NCBI RefSeq assembly: GCF_023264855.1
Contig: NZ_JAHFUW010000008.1
Span: forward strand, 1-64,000
Direction of reading: 5' to 3'
DNA length: 64,000 bases
Origin: Herbiconiux sp.
GTDB lineage: Bacteria > Actinomycetota > Actinomycetes > Actinomycetales > Microbacteriaceae
Numbering within the stretch: position 1 is the stretch's first letter; every line of letters starts with the position of its first letter. The notes below the pieces were generated by a model. The model searched no databases. It had not been told where the DNA came from and was given only the letters and a program-made list of their open reading frames with translations. Positions 36,653-45,160 of this stretch are shown piece after piece. Both the position numbers and the translations under genes were made by a program.

Positions 36653-37015
36653 ATGCCCATGTTCCGACGAGCTGGCCGACCAGGCCTCATCGGCCTCGCC
36701 GCCCGCACCGCCGTCGTGGCCGGAACCGCCAGCGCGGTCTCCGGCGGGATCCACAACCGTCAGATGCAGAAGGCCCAGGGCCAGCAGGATCAGGCGGCAT
36801 TCCAGGCCCAGCAGCAGCAGGCGCAGATCGACGCCGCAGCCGCGGCCGCCGTGGCCGCTCAGCAGGCCGCGGCTCCGGCTCCGGCACCTGCCGCACCCGC
36901 GCCTGCGGGTGGTGTCGACATCATCGCCGAGCTGCAGAAGCTGGCCGCCCTCAAAGACGCCGGCGTTCTCACCGACGCCGAGTTCACGGCCGCGAAGGCC
37001 AAGCTGCTGGCCTGA
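36653..37015 (+). CDS. SHOCT-domain protein
   Basis: 120 aa, ATG preceded by GGAGAACC. A basic N-terminus (RRAGRPGLIGLAARTAVV) with a weakly hydrophobic Ala/Val/Gly-rich stretch is followed by a Gln/Ala-rich helix, a Pro/Ala spacer (APAPAPAAPAPAG) and the C-terminal SHOCT motif (IIAELQKLAALKDAGVLTDA, residues about 90-109, running to the end). SHOCT domains are about 30-residue oligomerisation or anchoring modules. It probably works with the DUF6325 protein just upstream. Confidence 0.86.
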   Translation: MPMFRRAGRPGLIGLAARTAVVAGTASAVSGGIHNRQMQKAQGQQDQAAFQAQQQQAQIDAAAAAAVAAQQAAAPAPAPAAPAPAGGVDIIAELQKLAALKDAGVLTDAEFTAAKAKLLA

Positions 37016-37066
37016 CCCGCACCCCCCTCGCTTCCGCCCTCCCGGCACGCTGTCGGACGGGGTGCG

Positions 37067-37072
37067 TAGAGT
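37067..37072 (+). promoter_or_regulatory. -10 element of the M13 peptidase gene (leaderless type)
   Basis: TAGAGT, 6 bases before the GTG at 37079; no Shine-Dalgarno in between. Confidence 0.45.
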
Positions 37073-37078
37073 TACGGG

Positions 37079-39052
37079 GTGACTGCATCCGGAATCGACA
37101 CCAACGAACTCGACCCCAGCATCCGCGCGCAAGACGACCTGTTCCGGCACGTCAACGGCCGGTGGATCGCGCGCACCGAGATCCCCGAAGACAAGGCGCG
37201 CTACGGCTCGTTCTACGAACTCGCCGAAGAGGCCGAGAAGAACGTGCGCACCATCATCGATGAGGCCAAGGATGCCGCTGAGGGCACCGAGGCCCGCAAA
37301 TTCGGCGATCTCTTCTCCTCGTTCATCGACGAGGAGCGCATCGACGCCCTCGGGGCCGCCCCCGTGGCGCCGCAGCTGGCGCTGATCGACACCATCGACG
37401 ATCTGCCCACCCTCGCCCGCACCCTCGGCCGCCTCGAGCGCGAGGGCGTCTCGGGCCTGCTGCGCCTGTTCGTCGACAACGACCCGGGCGATCCCGAGCG
37501 CTACCTCGTGTTCGTCGAGCAGGGTGGCATCTCGCTGCCGGATGAGAGCTACTTCCGCGACGAGAAGTTCGCGTCGGTGCGGGAGGCCTACCTCGGCCAC
37601 ATCCAGCGGATGTTCGAGCTCGCGGGGCTGGATGACGCCCCGCGCCGGGCGCAGCGCGTGTTCGACCTCGAGACCGCCATCGCGGCCACGCACTGGGACA
37701 ACGTGCGCACCCGCGATGCCCAGGCCACCTACAACCTGCTCGGCTGGGATGCGGTGGTCGACCTCGCGGGGCCCTCGGGCGCCGTCGACGGCGGGTCGTT
37801 CCTGGCTCTCTGGCGCGAGGCCCTGGATGCCCCGGCCGGCGTCTTCGACGAGCTCGTCGTGCGCGAACCGAGCTTCGTCACGGGCGTCTCCGAGGTGCTG
37901 GCCGGCCAGCCGCTGGGGAGCTGGAAGGACTGGCTGGCCTGGAAGGTCGTGCACGGCTGGGCGCCCTACCTCTCGAGCGACTTCGTGGAGGAGAACTTCG
38001 ACTTCTACGCCCGCACGCTCACCGGCACCCCGAGCATTCGTGCCCGCTGGAAGCGCGGCGTCTCGCTGGTGGAGGGCGCCATGGGAGAGGCCGTCGGCCG
38101 CATCTACGTCGAGAAGCACTTCCCGTCCACGGCCAAGGCGGCCATGGACATCCTGGTAGCCAACCTCATCGAGGCCTACCGCCAGTCGATCACCACGCTG
38201 GAGTGGATGAGCCCGGCGACGCGCGAGCGGGCACTGGAGAAGCTCGGCAAGTTCACGCCCAAGATCGGCTTCCCGGTGAAGTGGCGCGACTACTCCGCGC
38301 TCGCGATCAGCCCCACCGACCTCATCGCGAACGTGCGCGCCACGAGCGAATTCGAGTTCCAGCGCGAGCTCGGCAAGATCGGCAAACCGCTCGACCGCGA
38401 CGAGTGGTTCATGACGCCGCAGACGATCAACGCGTACTACAACCCCGGGTTCAACGAGATCGTGTTCCCGGCGGCCATCCTGCAGTTCCCGTTCTTCGAC
38501 GAGTCGCGGGATGCGGCGGCCAACTACGGTGCGATCGGTGCGGTCATCGGGCACGAGATCGGTCACGGCTTCGACGATCAGGGCTCGCGGTTCGACGGCG
38601 ACGGGAAGCTCACCGACTGGTGGACGGAAGACGACCGCGAGTCGTTCGAGAAGCTCACCTCGTCGCTGATCGCGCAGTACGACGCACTCGCTCCGGCGCA
38701 GGTTCCCGAGCACCACGTGAACGGCGCGCTCACCATCGGCGAGAACATCGGCGACCTGGGCGGCCTCGGCATCGCCTGGAAGGCCTACCTGCTCTCCCTC
38801 GATGGCGCCGAACCGCCCGTCGTCGACGGATTCACGGGCGCCCAGCGCTTCTTCCTCTCCTGGGCGCAGGCCTGGCAGCAGAAGTCGCGCGACGAGGAGG
38901 TCATCCGCCTGCTCTCGATCGATCCGCACTCGCCGAACGAGTTCCGGTGCAACCAGATCGTGCGCAACATCGACGAGTTCTACGCGGCTTTCGACGTGGC
39001 CTCCACCGACAGTCTCTGGTTGGACCCAGCTGAGCGTGTGACCATCTGGTAG
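37079..39052 (+). CDS. M13-family zinc metallopeptidase (PepO-like)
   Basis: 657 aa, GTG start. It fits the neprilysin/PepO family: zinc motif H492-E493-I-G-H496, third ligand Glu555 in GENIGDLGG, and FNEIVFPAAILQ upstream of the zinc motif. The NAYY motif that binds the peptide backbone is at NAYYNPGFN. The C-terminus ends in VTIW, typical for the family. No signal peptide or membrane helix, so it is a cytoplasmic oligopeptidase. Such enzymes cut peptides of up to a few dozen residues. Confidence 0.94.
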   Translation: MTASGIDTNELDPSIRAQDDLFRHVNGRWIARTEIPEDKARYGSFYELAEEAEKNVRTIIDEAKDAAEGTEARKFGDLFSSFIDEERIDALGAAPVAPQLALIDTIDDLPTLARTLGRLEREGVSGLLRLFVDNDPGDPERYLVFVEQGGISLPDESYFRDEKFASVREAYLGHIQRMFELAGLDDAPRRAQRVFDLETAIAATHWDNVRTRDAQATYNLLGWDAVVDLAGPSGAVDGGSFLALWREALDAPAGVFDELVVREPSFVTGVSEVLAGQPLGSWKDWLAWKVVHGWAPYLSSDFVEENFDFYARTLTGTPSIRARWKRGVSLVEGAMGEAVGRIYVEKHFPSTAKAAMDILVANLIEAYRQSITTLEWMSPATRERALEKLGKFTPKIGFPVKWRDYSALAISPTDLIANVRATSEFEFQRELGKIGKPLDRDEWFMTPQTINAYYNPGFNEIVFPAAILQFPFFDESRDAAANYGAIGAVIGHEIGHGFDDQGSRFDGDGKLTDWWTEDDRESFEKLTSSLIAQYDALAPAQVPEHHVNGALTIGENIGDLGGLGIAWKAYLLSLDGAEPPVVDGFTGAQRFFLSWAQAWQQKSRDEEVIRLLSIDPHSPNEFRCNQIVRNIDEFYAAFDVASTDSLWLDPAERVTIW

Positions 39053-39113
39053 TACTGCCGAACCCGGGCGCGCGATCTGATCCCGCCCGGGAGGCCGAGG
39101 GAGGCTCCTGAGC

Positions 39114-40091
39114 ATGCCGGATTCGATCCGTCGCCGCGCGCGAGACGAGCGGGACGCCGCCGCCCCGCGCGGCCGCCGTTCGGTCGGCGACGGCTCCGAC
39201 GGCGTGATCTTCCGCAAGGGGTTCGCCTCGCTCACCGAACTGGCGCTCTCCGGCGTGCAGGTGACGGCGTCGGTGGTCGACCTCGAATCGGGCCGCGTGC
39301 TGTTCTCCGTCGACGACCACCTCTCGGTGCCGACGGCCTCGATCGGCAAGGTGCTGCTGCTGATCGAGGTGGCGGCACGGATCTCCGCTCGCGACGGGCG
39401 CTCGCGTGAGGCCGGGCGGGAAGGCACCTCGCCCCGCACGGCGCGGGCCGCTCCCGGGGCGGAGGCGCTCAGCATCCTGAACCGCACGGCGCAGGACTCG
39501 GTCGCCGATTCCGGTCTCTGGCAGCATCTGCAGGTGCCGGCCCTGCCCTTGGCCGATCTCGCCGCACTGATCGGTGCCACCAGCGACAACCTCGCCACCA
39601 ACGTGCTGCTGCGCCGCATCGGTCTGGATGCCGTGCGGGCGCGGGCGGAATCCCTGGGCCTCCGGCGCACCCTGCTGCTCGACATCGTGCGCGAGGTGCG
39701 CGGTCCGGATGACGCACCGCAGCTCTCGGTCGGCTCCGCACGCGAGCTCGCGGGCCTGTTCCGCCGGCTGCAGCGCGGCGAGATCGTCGACGCGACGACG
39801 AGCGAACTCGTGGTCGGCTGGCTGGGTCTCGGCACCGACCTCTCGATGGTCGCGGGAGCCTTCGGGCTCGATCCGCTGGCCCACCTGGGCGAAGACCACG
39901 GCATCACCCTGTTCAACAAGACCGGAACGGATGCCGGCATCCGCTCGGAGGCGGGCGTGGTGCAGGGCCCGCGGGCCGGTGTCTCCTACGCGGTCACCAT
40001 GCGCTTCAACGACTCCACGCTGCCCGGCCGCCTAGCGGTGCTCGACGGCATGCGCACCCTCGGCACCGACCTGCTCGAGTACATCTTCTGA
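39114..40091 (+). CDS. Class A beta-lactamase-like serine hydrolase
   Basis: 325 aa. Active-site motifs of class A enzymes are in order: Ser76-Ile-Gly-Lys79, Ser-Asp-Asn near 156, and Lys269-Thr-Gly-Thr. The usual class A signal peptide is absent: the N-terminus is polar and Arg-rich (MPDSIRRRARDERDAAAPRG). Between the first two motifs is an Arg/Ala-rich insertion (about 85-115). It is more likely a peptidase or esterase of the serine beta-lactamase superfamily than an antibiotic-degrading enzyme. The start is preceded by GGGAGGCTCC. Confidence 0.87.
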   Translation: MPDSIRRRARDERDAAAPRGRRSVGDGSDGVIFRKGFASLTELALSGVQVTASVVDLESGRVLFSVDDHLSVPTASIGKVLLLIEVAARISARDGRSREAGREGTSPRTARAAPGAEALSILNRTAQDSVADSGLWQHLQVPALPLADLAALIGATSDNLATNVLLRRIGLDAVRARAESLGLRRTLLLDIVREVRGPDDAPQLSVGSARELAGLFRRLQRGEIVDATTSELVVGWLGLGTDLSMVAGAFGLDPLAHLGEDHGITLFNKTGTDAGIRSEAGVVQGPRAGVSYAVTMRFNDSTLPGRLAVLDGMRTLGTDLLEYIF

Positions 40092-40114
40092 GTCGGGACC
40101 ACCCGCTCAGCCCG

Positions 40115-42376
40115 CTAGTGCGCTAGATAGCCTCGCAGTTGGTCGAACGTGATTGCTGAGACGGTATTGGTACCGCCGAGCACGACGATGTGACGCGGGT
40201 TGAGCCGGCGCAGTTCGGTTGCGATGACGGCGGGGATGCCGTCGGCGGTGACGAGCAGCACCGGCGCGCCACGGCGGATGGCGGCAGCAGACCCGGAGAG
40301 CGCGTCGGGGAAGACGGCACCGGAGGCGACATACACCGTCGTGGTATTGGCGGGGAAGGTGCCGGCCGACACCGCTGCCGAAACGGCGTATCGATCAGCG
40401 CCGCCGACCCTGGTGGTGGGGGCGACCTGGTTGAGCGCGGTGAGAACACCGTCGGACACAGTGTTCGTTCCACCGAGGACGATGATCTTCGTGGGGGCGA
40501 GCCGCTTGAGTTCGGCGGCGACCGAGGCGGGGACCGCTCCCTTCTGCACGAGCAACACGGGTCCCTTGAGTGCGCCTGCGGCGGCGGAACCGGAGAGGGC
40601 ATCAGGAAACACTTCACCGGAGGCGACGTAGGCTACCGGCGGCGATGCGGCGAAGAAGACGGCCTGCGACGCATTGGCGGAAACCTCGTACCGGTCTGCG
40701 CCCGCAATTCGGATCACTCCGGAGCGCGAAAATGTCCTCAGTTGATTCTCAATGTCCGAGCTCACCGTATTCGTGCCTCCCATGAGGAGGATGACCAGCG
40801 GGTGGAGGCGGCGCAGTTCGGCTTGCACCGCAGCTGGGAGCAGGTCTGCCTGAGTGAGAAGTACCGGGGCAGCGGCGGCGCCGGCGGCGGCGGAGGCAGA
40901 TAGCGCATCCGGGAAGACCTGGCCCGATGCGACGAAGGCTCGATCGACGTCAGCCGGAAACGTATCGGCGGAGGTCGCTGCCGATACGGCATATCGATCG
41001 GCGCCCCCCAGACGATCTATGCGGGAGTCTGCTGCGGTATTGCGGATGTAAACCTGGTCGATACCCGTTGCTGTCTCCGGTGTCAGGTTGGTCGCATTCG
41101 AGGTGAAAGCCACGAACTGGCCGTCATCCGAAGGCACCGGAAAGTACGACTGCCGATCCGTCCGCGAGGTGGTTCCTGAGGCGGGCATTCCGACGAACTT
41201 GAACACTCCTGTCGCAATATCCAGAAGGTAGGCGCGATTAGTGCTTGGGAGACCTTCAACCTCAGGGACGACCTTACTAATGGAATCGAATGCCAAGTGC
41301 TGTCCATCGGTGGAGAGTCGAAGGTTCGAAAGGGAGAACTTGGGTGCCAGATCTCGGGTCATTGCAGTGGTGGTGTCACGGATGTATCCGCCTCCAGTCC
41401 CGCGCGACGTGGTCAGGTTGGAAGCACTGCTCCCGAAGGCCACCAACGTCGCGTCGCCGGACATCGTCATCGACTCGACGGGGCGATTCGCGCCGGTGAC
41501 GGCATCAGCGCTGACGCTCGCCAGAGTCGTCGTTCCGGCTGGCACGTTCCTCAGAAACACTTGCGGGATGGAATGCACATCGGTCGGTGTGAGGCTTGCG
41601 GCGCTGATGAAACCGACAACGCTGCCGTCGGATGAGACCGAAGGTAGGAAAGCTCCGAGCCGGGCACCTTTGCCCGCGGACTCGATACTCGCCATCGTCG
41701 TCGTGCCCGCTGCGATGTCGCGCACGAAGACCTGGCCGAATCCACGGTTGTCCTCCGTCGTGAGGTTTGTCGAACCCGAGGTGAAGACGACCGCATTCCC
41801 ATCACGGGAAAGGCTCATCTCAGATGGGACTCCACTGTTGCCCACATCGTGGCCTGCAGTGTTACTCACGTCGATGACTGTGGAGGTGCCCGTCTCGCTG
41901 GACCACAGGAAGACATGCGGAATTCTATCTGAGACGCCGGATACGAGATCGGTAGCGCTTGACAAGAACGCCACCTTGGTGCCGTCTCCGGAGATCGACG
42001 GCCTGGATGACGTTAAATCGCCGGGAGCGCCTGTGCTCGTCGCGCTTACCAGCCGAGTCGTTCCGGTCACTGTATCGCGCACATACACTTGCGACCTGCC
42101 AGTCGGATTGGCGACGACCATGTTCGTAGATTTGGTCGCGAAGGCGACATACCTACCGTCGGACGAAATCGATGAGACCCCCGAGATGTCGACGGAACCG
42201 GATGGACTGTCACCGCCCTGGGGCGGCGTTACACCCGCCACGCTTACCAGCTGAGTGCTCGAAGGACCGGGGCCTGCGGCATGCGCGGCAGGTACACGCG
42301 ACACGGGCGTGAGCCCGGTCAGCAACAGCCCTCCTAGTGCCAGCGCGGCGAGGCCCGTCGCAATCCGTTCGCGCAT
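40115..42376 (-). CDS. Secreted beta-propeller protein with CWB2 repeats
   Basis: 753 aa from ATG 42376, with GGAGG 6 bases upstream. A signal peptide (cleavage near AHA-AG) precedes a region of about 400 residues with repeated TolB/WD40-like strands (VSSISSDGRYVAFATKS-type, DGTKVAFLSS, DDGQFVAFTSN), which looks like a beta-propeller. Three cell-wall-binding repeat 2 modules (GADRYAVS, GADRYEVS, GADRYAVS) follow from about residue 455 to the end. Base composition is visibly less GC-rich than the neighbours and includes rare-codon runs, which suggests acquisition from elsewhere. It probably binds the wall through the repeats and a surface ligand through the propeller. Confidence 0.9.
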   Translation of the reverse strand: MRERIATGLAALALGGLLLTGLTPVSRVPAAHAAGPGPSSTQLVSVAGVTPPQGGDSPSGSVDISGVSSISSDGRYVAFATKSTNMVVANPTGRSQVYVRDTVTGTTRLVSATSTGAPGDLTSSRPSISGDGTKVAFLSSATDLVSGVSDRIPHVFLWSSETGTSTVIDVSNTAGHDVGNSGVPSEMSLSRDGNAVVFTSGSTNLTTEDNRGFGQVFVRDIAAGTTTMASIESAGKGARLGAFLPSVSSDGSVVGFISAASLTPTDVHSIPQVFLRNVPAGTTTLASVSADAVTGANRPVESMTMSGDATLVAFGSSASNLTTSRGTGGGYIRDTTTAMTRDLAPKFSLSNLRLSTDGQHLAFDSISKVVPEVEGLPSTNRAYLLDIATGVFKFVGMPASGTTSRTDRQSYFPVPSDDGQFVAFTSNATNLTPETATGIDQVYIRNTAADSRIDRLGGADRYAVSAATSADTFPADVDRAFVASGQVFPDALSASAAAGAAAAPVLLTQADLLPAAVQAELRRLHPLVILLMGGTNTVSSDIENQLRTFSRSGVIRIAGADRYEVSANASQAVFFAASPPVAYVASGEVFPDALSGSAAAGALKGPVLLVQKGAVPASVAAELKRLAPTKIIVLGGTNTVSDGVLTALNQVAPTTRVGGADRYAVSAAVSAGTFPANTTTVYVASGAVFPDALSGSAAAIRRGAPVLLVTADGIPAVIATELRRLNPRHIVVLGGTNTVSAITFDQLRGYLAH

Positions 42377-42461
42377 CGTGAACCTCCAGGTCGACGGACC
42401 CACCGGGTGCAGGTCGTACAAACCTGAAGGTATATCACTTTATTCGCGAATTCCAGTGCCG

Positions 42462-43454
42462 TCAGCGGGTGAGGGCCGAGAGCAGGCGCAGCGCCTCGCC
42501 GACGGCGGGCACGTGGTCGGCGCCCGGGCGGGTGACGGCGACGATCAGACGGTGATCGCCGCCCGCCGTGGGACGCGCGTGGACGCCCGGCGGCAGCGGC
42601 GAGGTGGTGAGGGCGAGGGCCGGCAGCAGGGCGACGCCGAGGCCGGCCGCGACCATGCTGATCACGGCCACGACGTTGTCGGTCTCGAACGCGATCGCGG
42701 GCGCGAAGCCGCTGCGGGCGCAGGAGTCGAGCAGGTGGCTGCGGCAGCGCGGGCAACCGGCGATCCAGTTCTCGTTCCGCAGCTCCGCCAGGTCGACGGC
42801 CGCGGAGTCGAGCTGGTAGTCGTCGCCCACGCTGCCGCCGGTTCCGGATGCCGCGACCCCGCCCCGGAGGGCCGGATGCCCCTCCGGCGCCAGCAGCACG
42901 AGATCGTCGCGCTGCAGCGCGGTCACCACGAGCCCCTCGGTGCCGGCCGCGAAGGCGTCGTTCGGATCGGCCGGATAGTGGAACGCGATCGCCACGTCGC
43001 TGAGGCCGTCGCGCACGGCCACGACCGCCTCGGGCGGTTCGGCCTCGAGGTAGGTGAAACGCACGCCCTCGTGTTCGGCCCCCATCGCCTGGATGAGTCG
43101 GGGCACGATGGTCGATGACGCCGAGGGGAACGCGGCCAACCGCACGCGCCCGGTGCGCAGCCCCGACAGATCGGCCAGTTCCCCGGCGGCCGCATCCAGC
43201 GCCCCGAGCACCGCCTCCGCGTGACGGGCGAGCACCTCGCCCGCATCCGTCAGCCGGATGCCGCGACCCGAGCGAGTAACCAAGGTCATGCCGATGCGCG
43301 ACTCGACGCGCTTGAGCTGCTGGCTGAGGGCCGGCTGGCTGAAGCCGAGCACGGCGGCGGCTCGCGTGATCGAGCCGTAGTCGGCGATGGCCGCGACCGC
43401 GCGGAGGGTCTGCGAGTCGAGGTCGAACGTGCCGGCGAGCGGAGTGAGGGTCAC
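42462..43454 (-). CDS. LysR-family transcriptional regulator
   Basis: 330 aa, typical LysR length. N-terminal helix-turn-helix: LRAVAAIADYGSITRAAAVLG and FSQPALSQQLKRVESRIGM (about residues 18-55). The C-terminal part is the periplasmic-binding-like effector domain. GTG start with TAGTCT 6 bases upstream. It is divergent from an aminotransferase gene and probably controls it; the intergenic region holds an inverted repeat. Confidence 0.92.
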   Translation of the reverse strand: MTLTPLAGTFDLDSQTLRAVAAIADYGSITRAAAVLGFSQPALSQQLKRVESRIGMTLVTRSGRGIRLTDAGEVLARHAEAVLGALDAAAGELADLSGLRTGRVRLAAFPSASSTIVPRLIQAMGAEHEGVRFTYLEAEPPEAVVAVRDGLSDVAIAFHYPADPNDAFAAGTEGLVVTALQRDDLVLLAPEGHPALRGGVAASGTGGSVGDDYQLDSAAVDLAELRNENWIAGCPRCRSHLLDSCARSGFAPAIAFETDNVVAVISMVAAGLGVALLPALALTTSPLPPGVHARPTAGGDHRLIVAVTRPGADHVPAVGEALRLLSALTR

Positions 43455-43460
43455 GGCGCC

Positions 43461-43501
43461 AGACTACGGCAGATCCATAACGTGATGTGATGGGAACCAT
43501 C
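43461..43501. promoter_or_regulatory. LysR -10 element and inverted repeat in divergent intergenic region
   Basis: TAGTCT on the minus strand (43461-43466) is 6 bases before the LysR GTG. Further on, GATGG-GAA-CCATC (43489-43501) is an inverted repeat in the gap to the aminotransferase gene. It could be the LysR-type operator, but no T-N11-A core is unambiguous. Confidence 0.4.
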
Positions 43502-43548
43502 CCAAGTCGGTTCTTGTCGAATGAGTGCGAGGTCGCGAGGCTGGAGCC

Positions 43549-44628
43549 ATGACAAGCCGAGCCACCGCGAGCCCCCTCTCCCTCGATGCGCTGCGCGAGC
43601 ACTTCACGGTGCGTCCCGGGTATCTCTCGGCCTGCATGATCGGGGTGCCGCCACGCGAGGCGGTCGAGGCGCTGACGGCTGACCTGGCCGCCTTCGCGGA
43701 GGGCCATCGCGATCCCGGCTCGTACGGTGTCGCGGTGGAGCGGGCGCGTGAGGCCTTCGCCCGGCTGAGCGGAGTGCCGGCTGATCACGTGGCCGTCGGG
43801 TCGCAGGCTTCGGTGACGGCGGGGATGATCGCGTCGTCGCTTCCTGCCGGCTCGGAGGTGCTCGTGGTGGAGGGCGACTTCAGCTCGATGGTGTTCCCCT
43901 TCGTGGTGCAGGAGCAGCAGGGACGCCTCTCGGTGCGCTGCGTTCCGCTCGACGCGCTCGCGGCGAGCATCCGCCCGGAGACCGCGCTCGTGTCGTTCTC
44001 GCTGGTGCAGTCGGCCACGGGCGCGGTGGCCGACGTCGACGCCGTGCTCGAGGCGGCGGCCGCACACGGGGCCGCCACGTTCTGCGACACCACGCAGGCG
44101 GTGGGCTGGATGCCGGTCGACGCCTCCCGCTTCGACGCCACCGTGTGCCACTCCTACAAGTGGCTCTGCGCGCCCCGCGGATGCTGCTTCACGACGCTGC
44201 GCCCGGCCTTCGCCGCGCGGCTCGTGCCGAACTCCGCCGGCTGGTACAGCGGAGACGACGTGTGGGGCTCGTGCTACGGACCGGGGATGCGGCTGGCCGG
44301 ATCCGCCCGCCGCTTCGACGTCTCGCCCGCCTGGCAGGCCTGGATCGGGGCGGCCGAGTCGCTCGAGCTGTTCGCCTCGGCCGATGCGGAGGAGATCCGC
44401 CGCCACTGCGTGGGACTCGCGGATGCGCTCTGCCGCCGCCTCGGGGTGTCCGAGGCGCACAGCGCGATCGTGACCTGGCCGGATGAGGACGGCCGCGCGA
44501 TCGCCGCGCTGACCGAGGCTGGTATCGCCGCCTCGTCCCGTTCGGGCCGGGTGCGCGTGGCGTTCCACGTCTGGAATGACGCCTCCGACGTCGAGCGCGT
44601 CTGCGCGGCCCTGGGTCTCTCGGCGTGA
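43549..44628 (+). CDS. Class V aminotransferase / cysteine desulfurase-like PLP enzyme
   Basis: 359 aa from ATG 43549, with GGAG just upstream. The PLP lysine is Lys204 in CHSYKWLCAPRGCCF, preceded by FCDTTQAVGWM that binds the cofactor ring. The fold fits class V aminotransferases and selenocysteine lyase/cysteine desulfurase-like enzymes. The N-terminal half (YLSACMIGVPPREAVEAL) is not that of IscS. The amino donor and substrate are unknown. It is probably under control of the divergent LysR gene. Confidence 0.85.
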   Translation: MTSRATASPLSLDALREHFTVRPGYLSACMIGVPPREAVEALTADLAAFAEGHRDPGSYGVAVERAREAFARLSGVPADHVAVGSQASVTAGMIASSLPAGSEVLVVEGDFSSMVFPFVVQEQQGRLSVRCVPLDALAASIRPETALVSFSLVQSATGAVADVDAVLEAAAAHGAATFCDTTQAVGWMPVDASRFDATVCHSYKWLCAPRGCCFTTLRPAFAARLVPNSAGWYSGDDVWGSCYGPGMRLAGSARRFDVSPAWQAWIGAAESLELFASADAEEIRRHCVGLADALCRRLGVSEAHSAIVTWPDEDGRAIAALTEAGIAASSRSGRVRVAFHVWNDASDVERVCAALGLSA

Positions 44629-44634
44629 GGAGGG

Positions 44635-45048
44635 TCAGTCGATCAGGCCGAGGGCGGCCAGGCGGCGGAGGGTCTCGGCGCCGGCCGGGGGACAGCGGTC
44701 GAGGTCGGCCGTGGTGACCCAGTGCAGGGCGTCGACCTCGCTCGAGGCGACCGGAGCATCCGTCGTCTCACCCCGGAAGACCTGCATGTGCACCAGCCGC
44801 CCGTCGGGCTCGCCGTGCGCCTGCACGCTCACCGTGAACAGCTCGTCGAGGCTCGCCGGGTCGACCGAGACACCGATCTCCTCCCGGGCCTCGCGCAGCA
44901 CCGCTTCCGCCGCAGTCTCGCCCGGATCGATCTTGCCGCCCGGCATGTAGTGCACCTCGCGCGCCCGCGCGGTCACCATCAGCACCCGCCGTTCGCGCAC
45001 GAGCGCCAGCGCCGCCACGGCGATCGGCGGCAGAGCGGCACCAGTCAT
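44635..45048 (-). CDS. Nudix hydrolase (MutT-like)
   Basis: 137 aa. The Nudix box is complete: GGKIDPGETAAEAVLREARE plus EIGV at about residues 37-60. It hydrolyses nucleoside diphosphates linked to another moiety; a (deoxy)nucleotide-sanitising role is possible, but the substrate is not identified. TAAACT is 6 bases before the ATG and no Shine-Dalgarno is seen. The gene converges with the aminotransferase gene, with only 6 bases between the stops. Confidence 0.92.
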   Translation of the reverse strand: MTGAALPPIAVAALALVRERRVLMVTARAREVHYMPGGKIDPGETAAEAVLREAREEIGVSVDPASLDELFTVSVQAHGEPDGRLVHMQVFRGETTDAPVASSEVDALHWVTTADLDRCPPAGAETLRRLAALGLID

Positions 45049-45054
45049 CCCCGC

Positions 45055-45060
45055 AGTTTA
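45055..45060 (-). promoter_or_regulatory. -10 element of the Nudix gene (leaderless type)
   Basis: TAAACT on the minus strand, 6 bases before the ATG at 45048. Confidence 0.45.
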
Positions 45061-45160
45061 GGGGACCCGGATACCCGGTGAGGTGCGACCTTCGGCTCTA
45101 AAACCCGGGAAATAGAGCCACGACCCGCAAGTCAGCGAAGGGGGAGGGGCGAGGAAACGA

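Noticed and set aside
36092-39940. Long antisense open frame of 1282 codons
   Set aside because: It lies opposite the DUF6325, SHOCT, M13 peptidase and serine hydrolase genes, all with clear motifs. Its sequence is Arg/Gly/Asp-rich shadow typical of high-GC DNA.
39114-40091. Antibiotic-resistance beta-lactamase
   Set aside because: SxxK, SDN and KTG are present but there is no export signal, and the inserted Arg-rich stretch is unlike known resistance enzymes.
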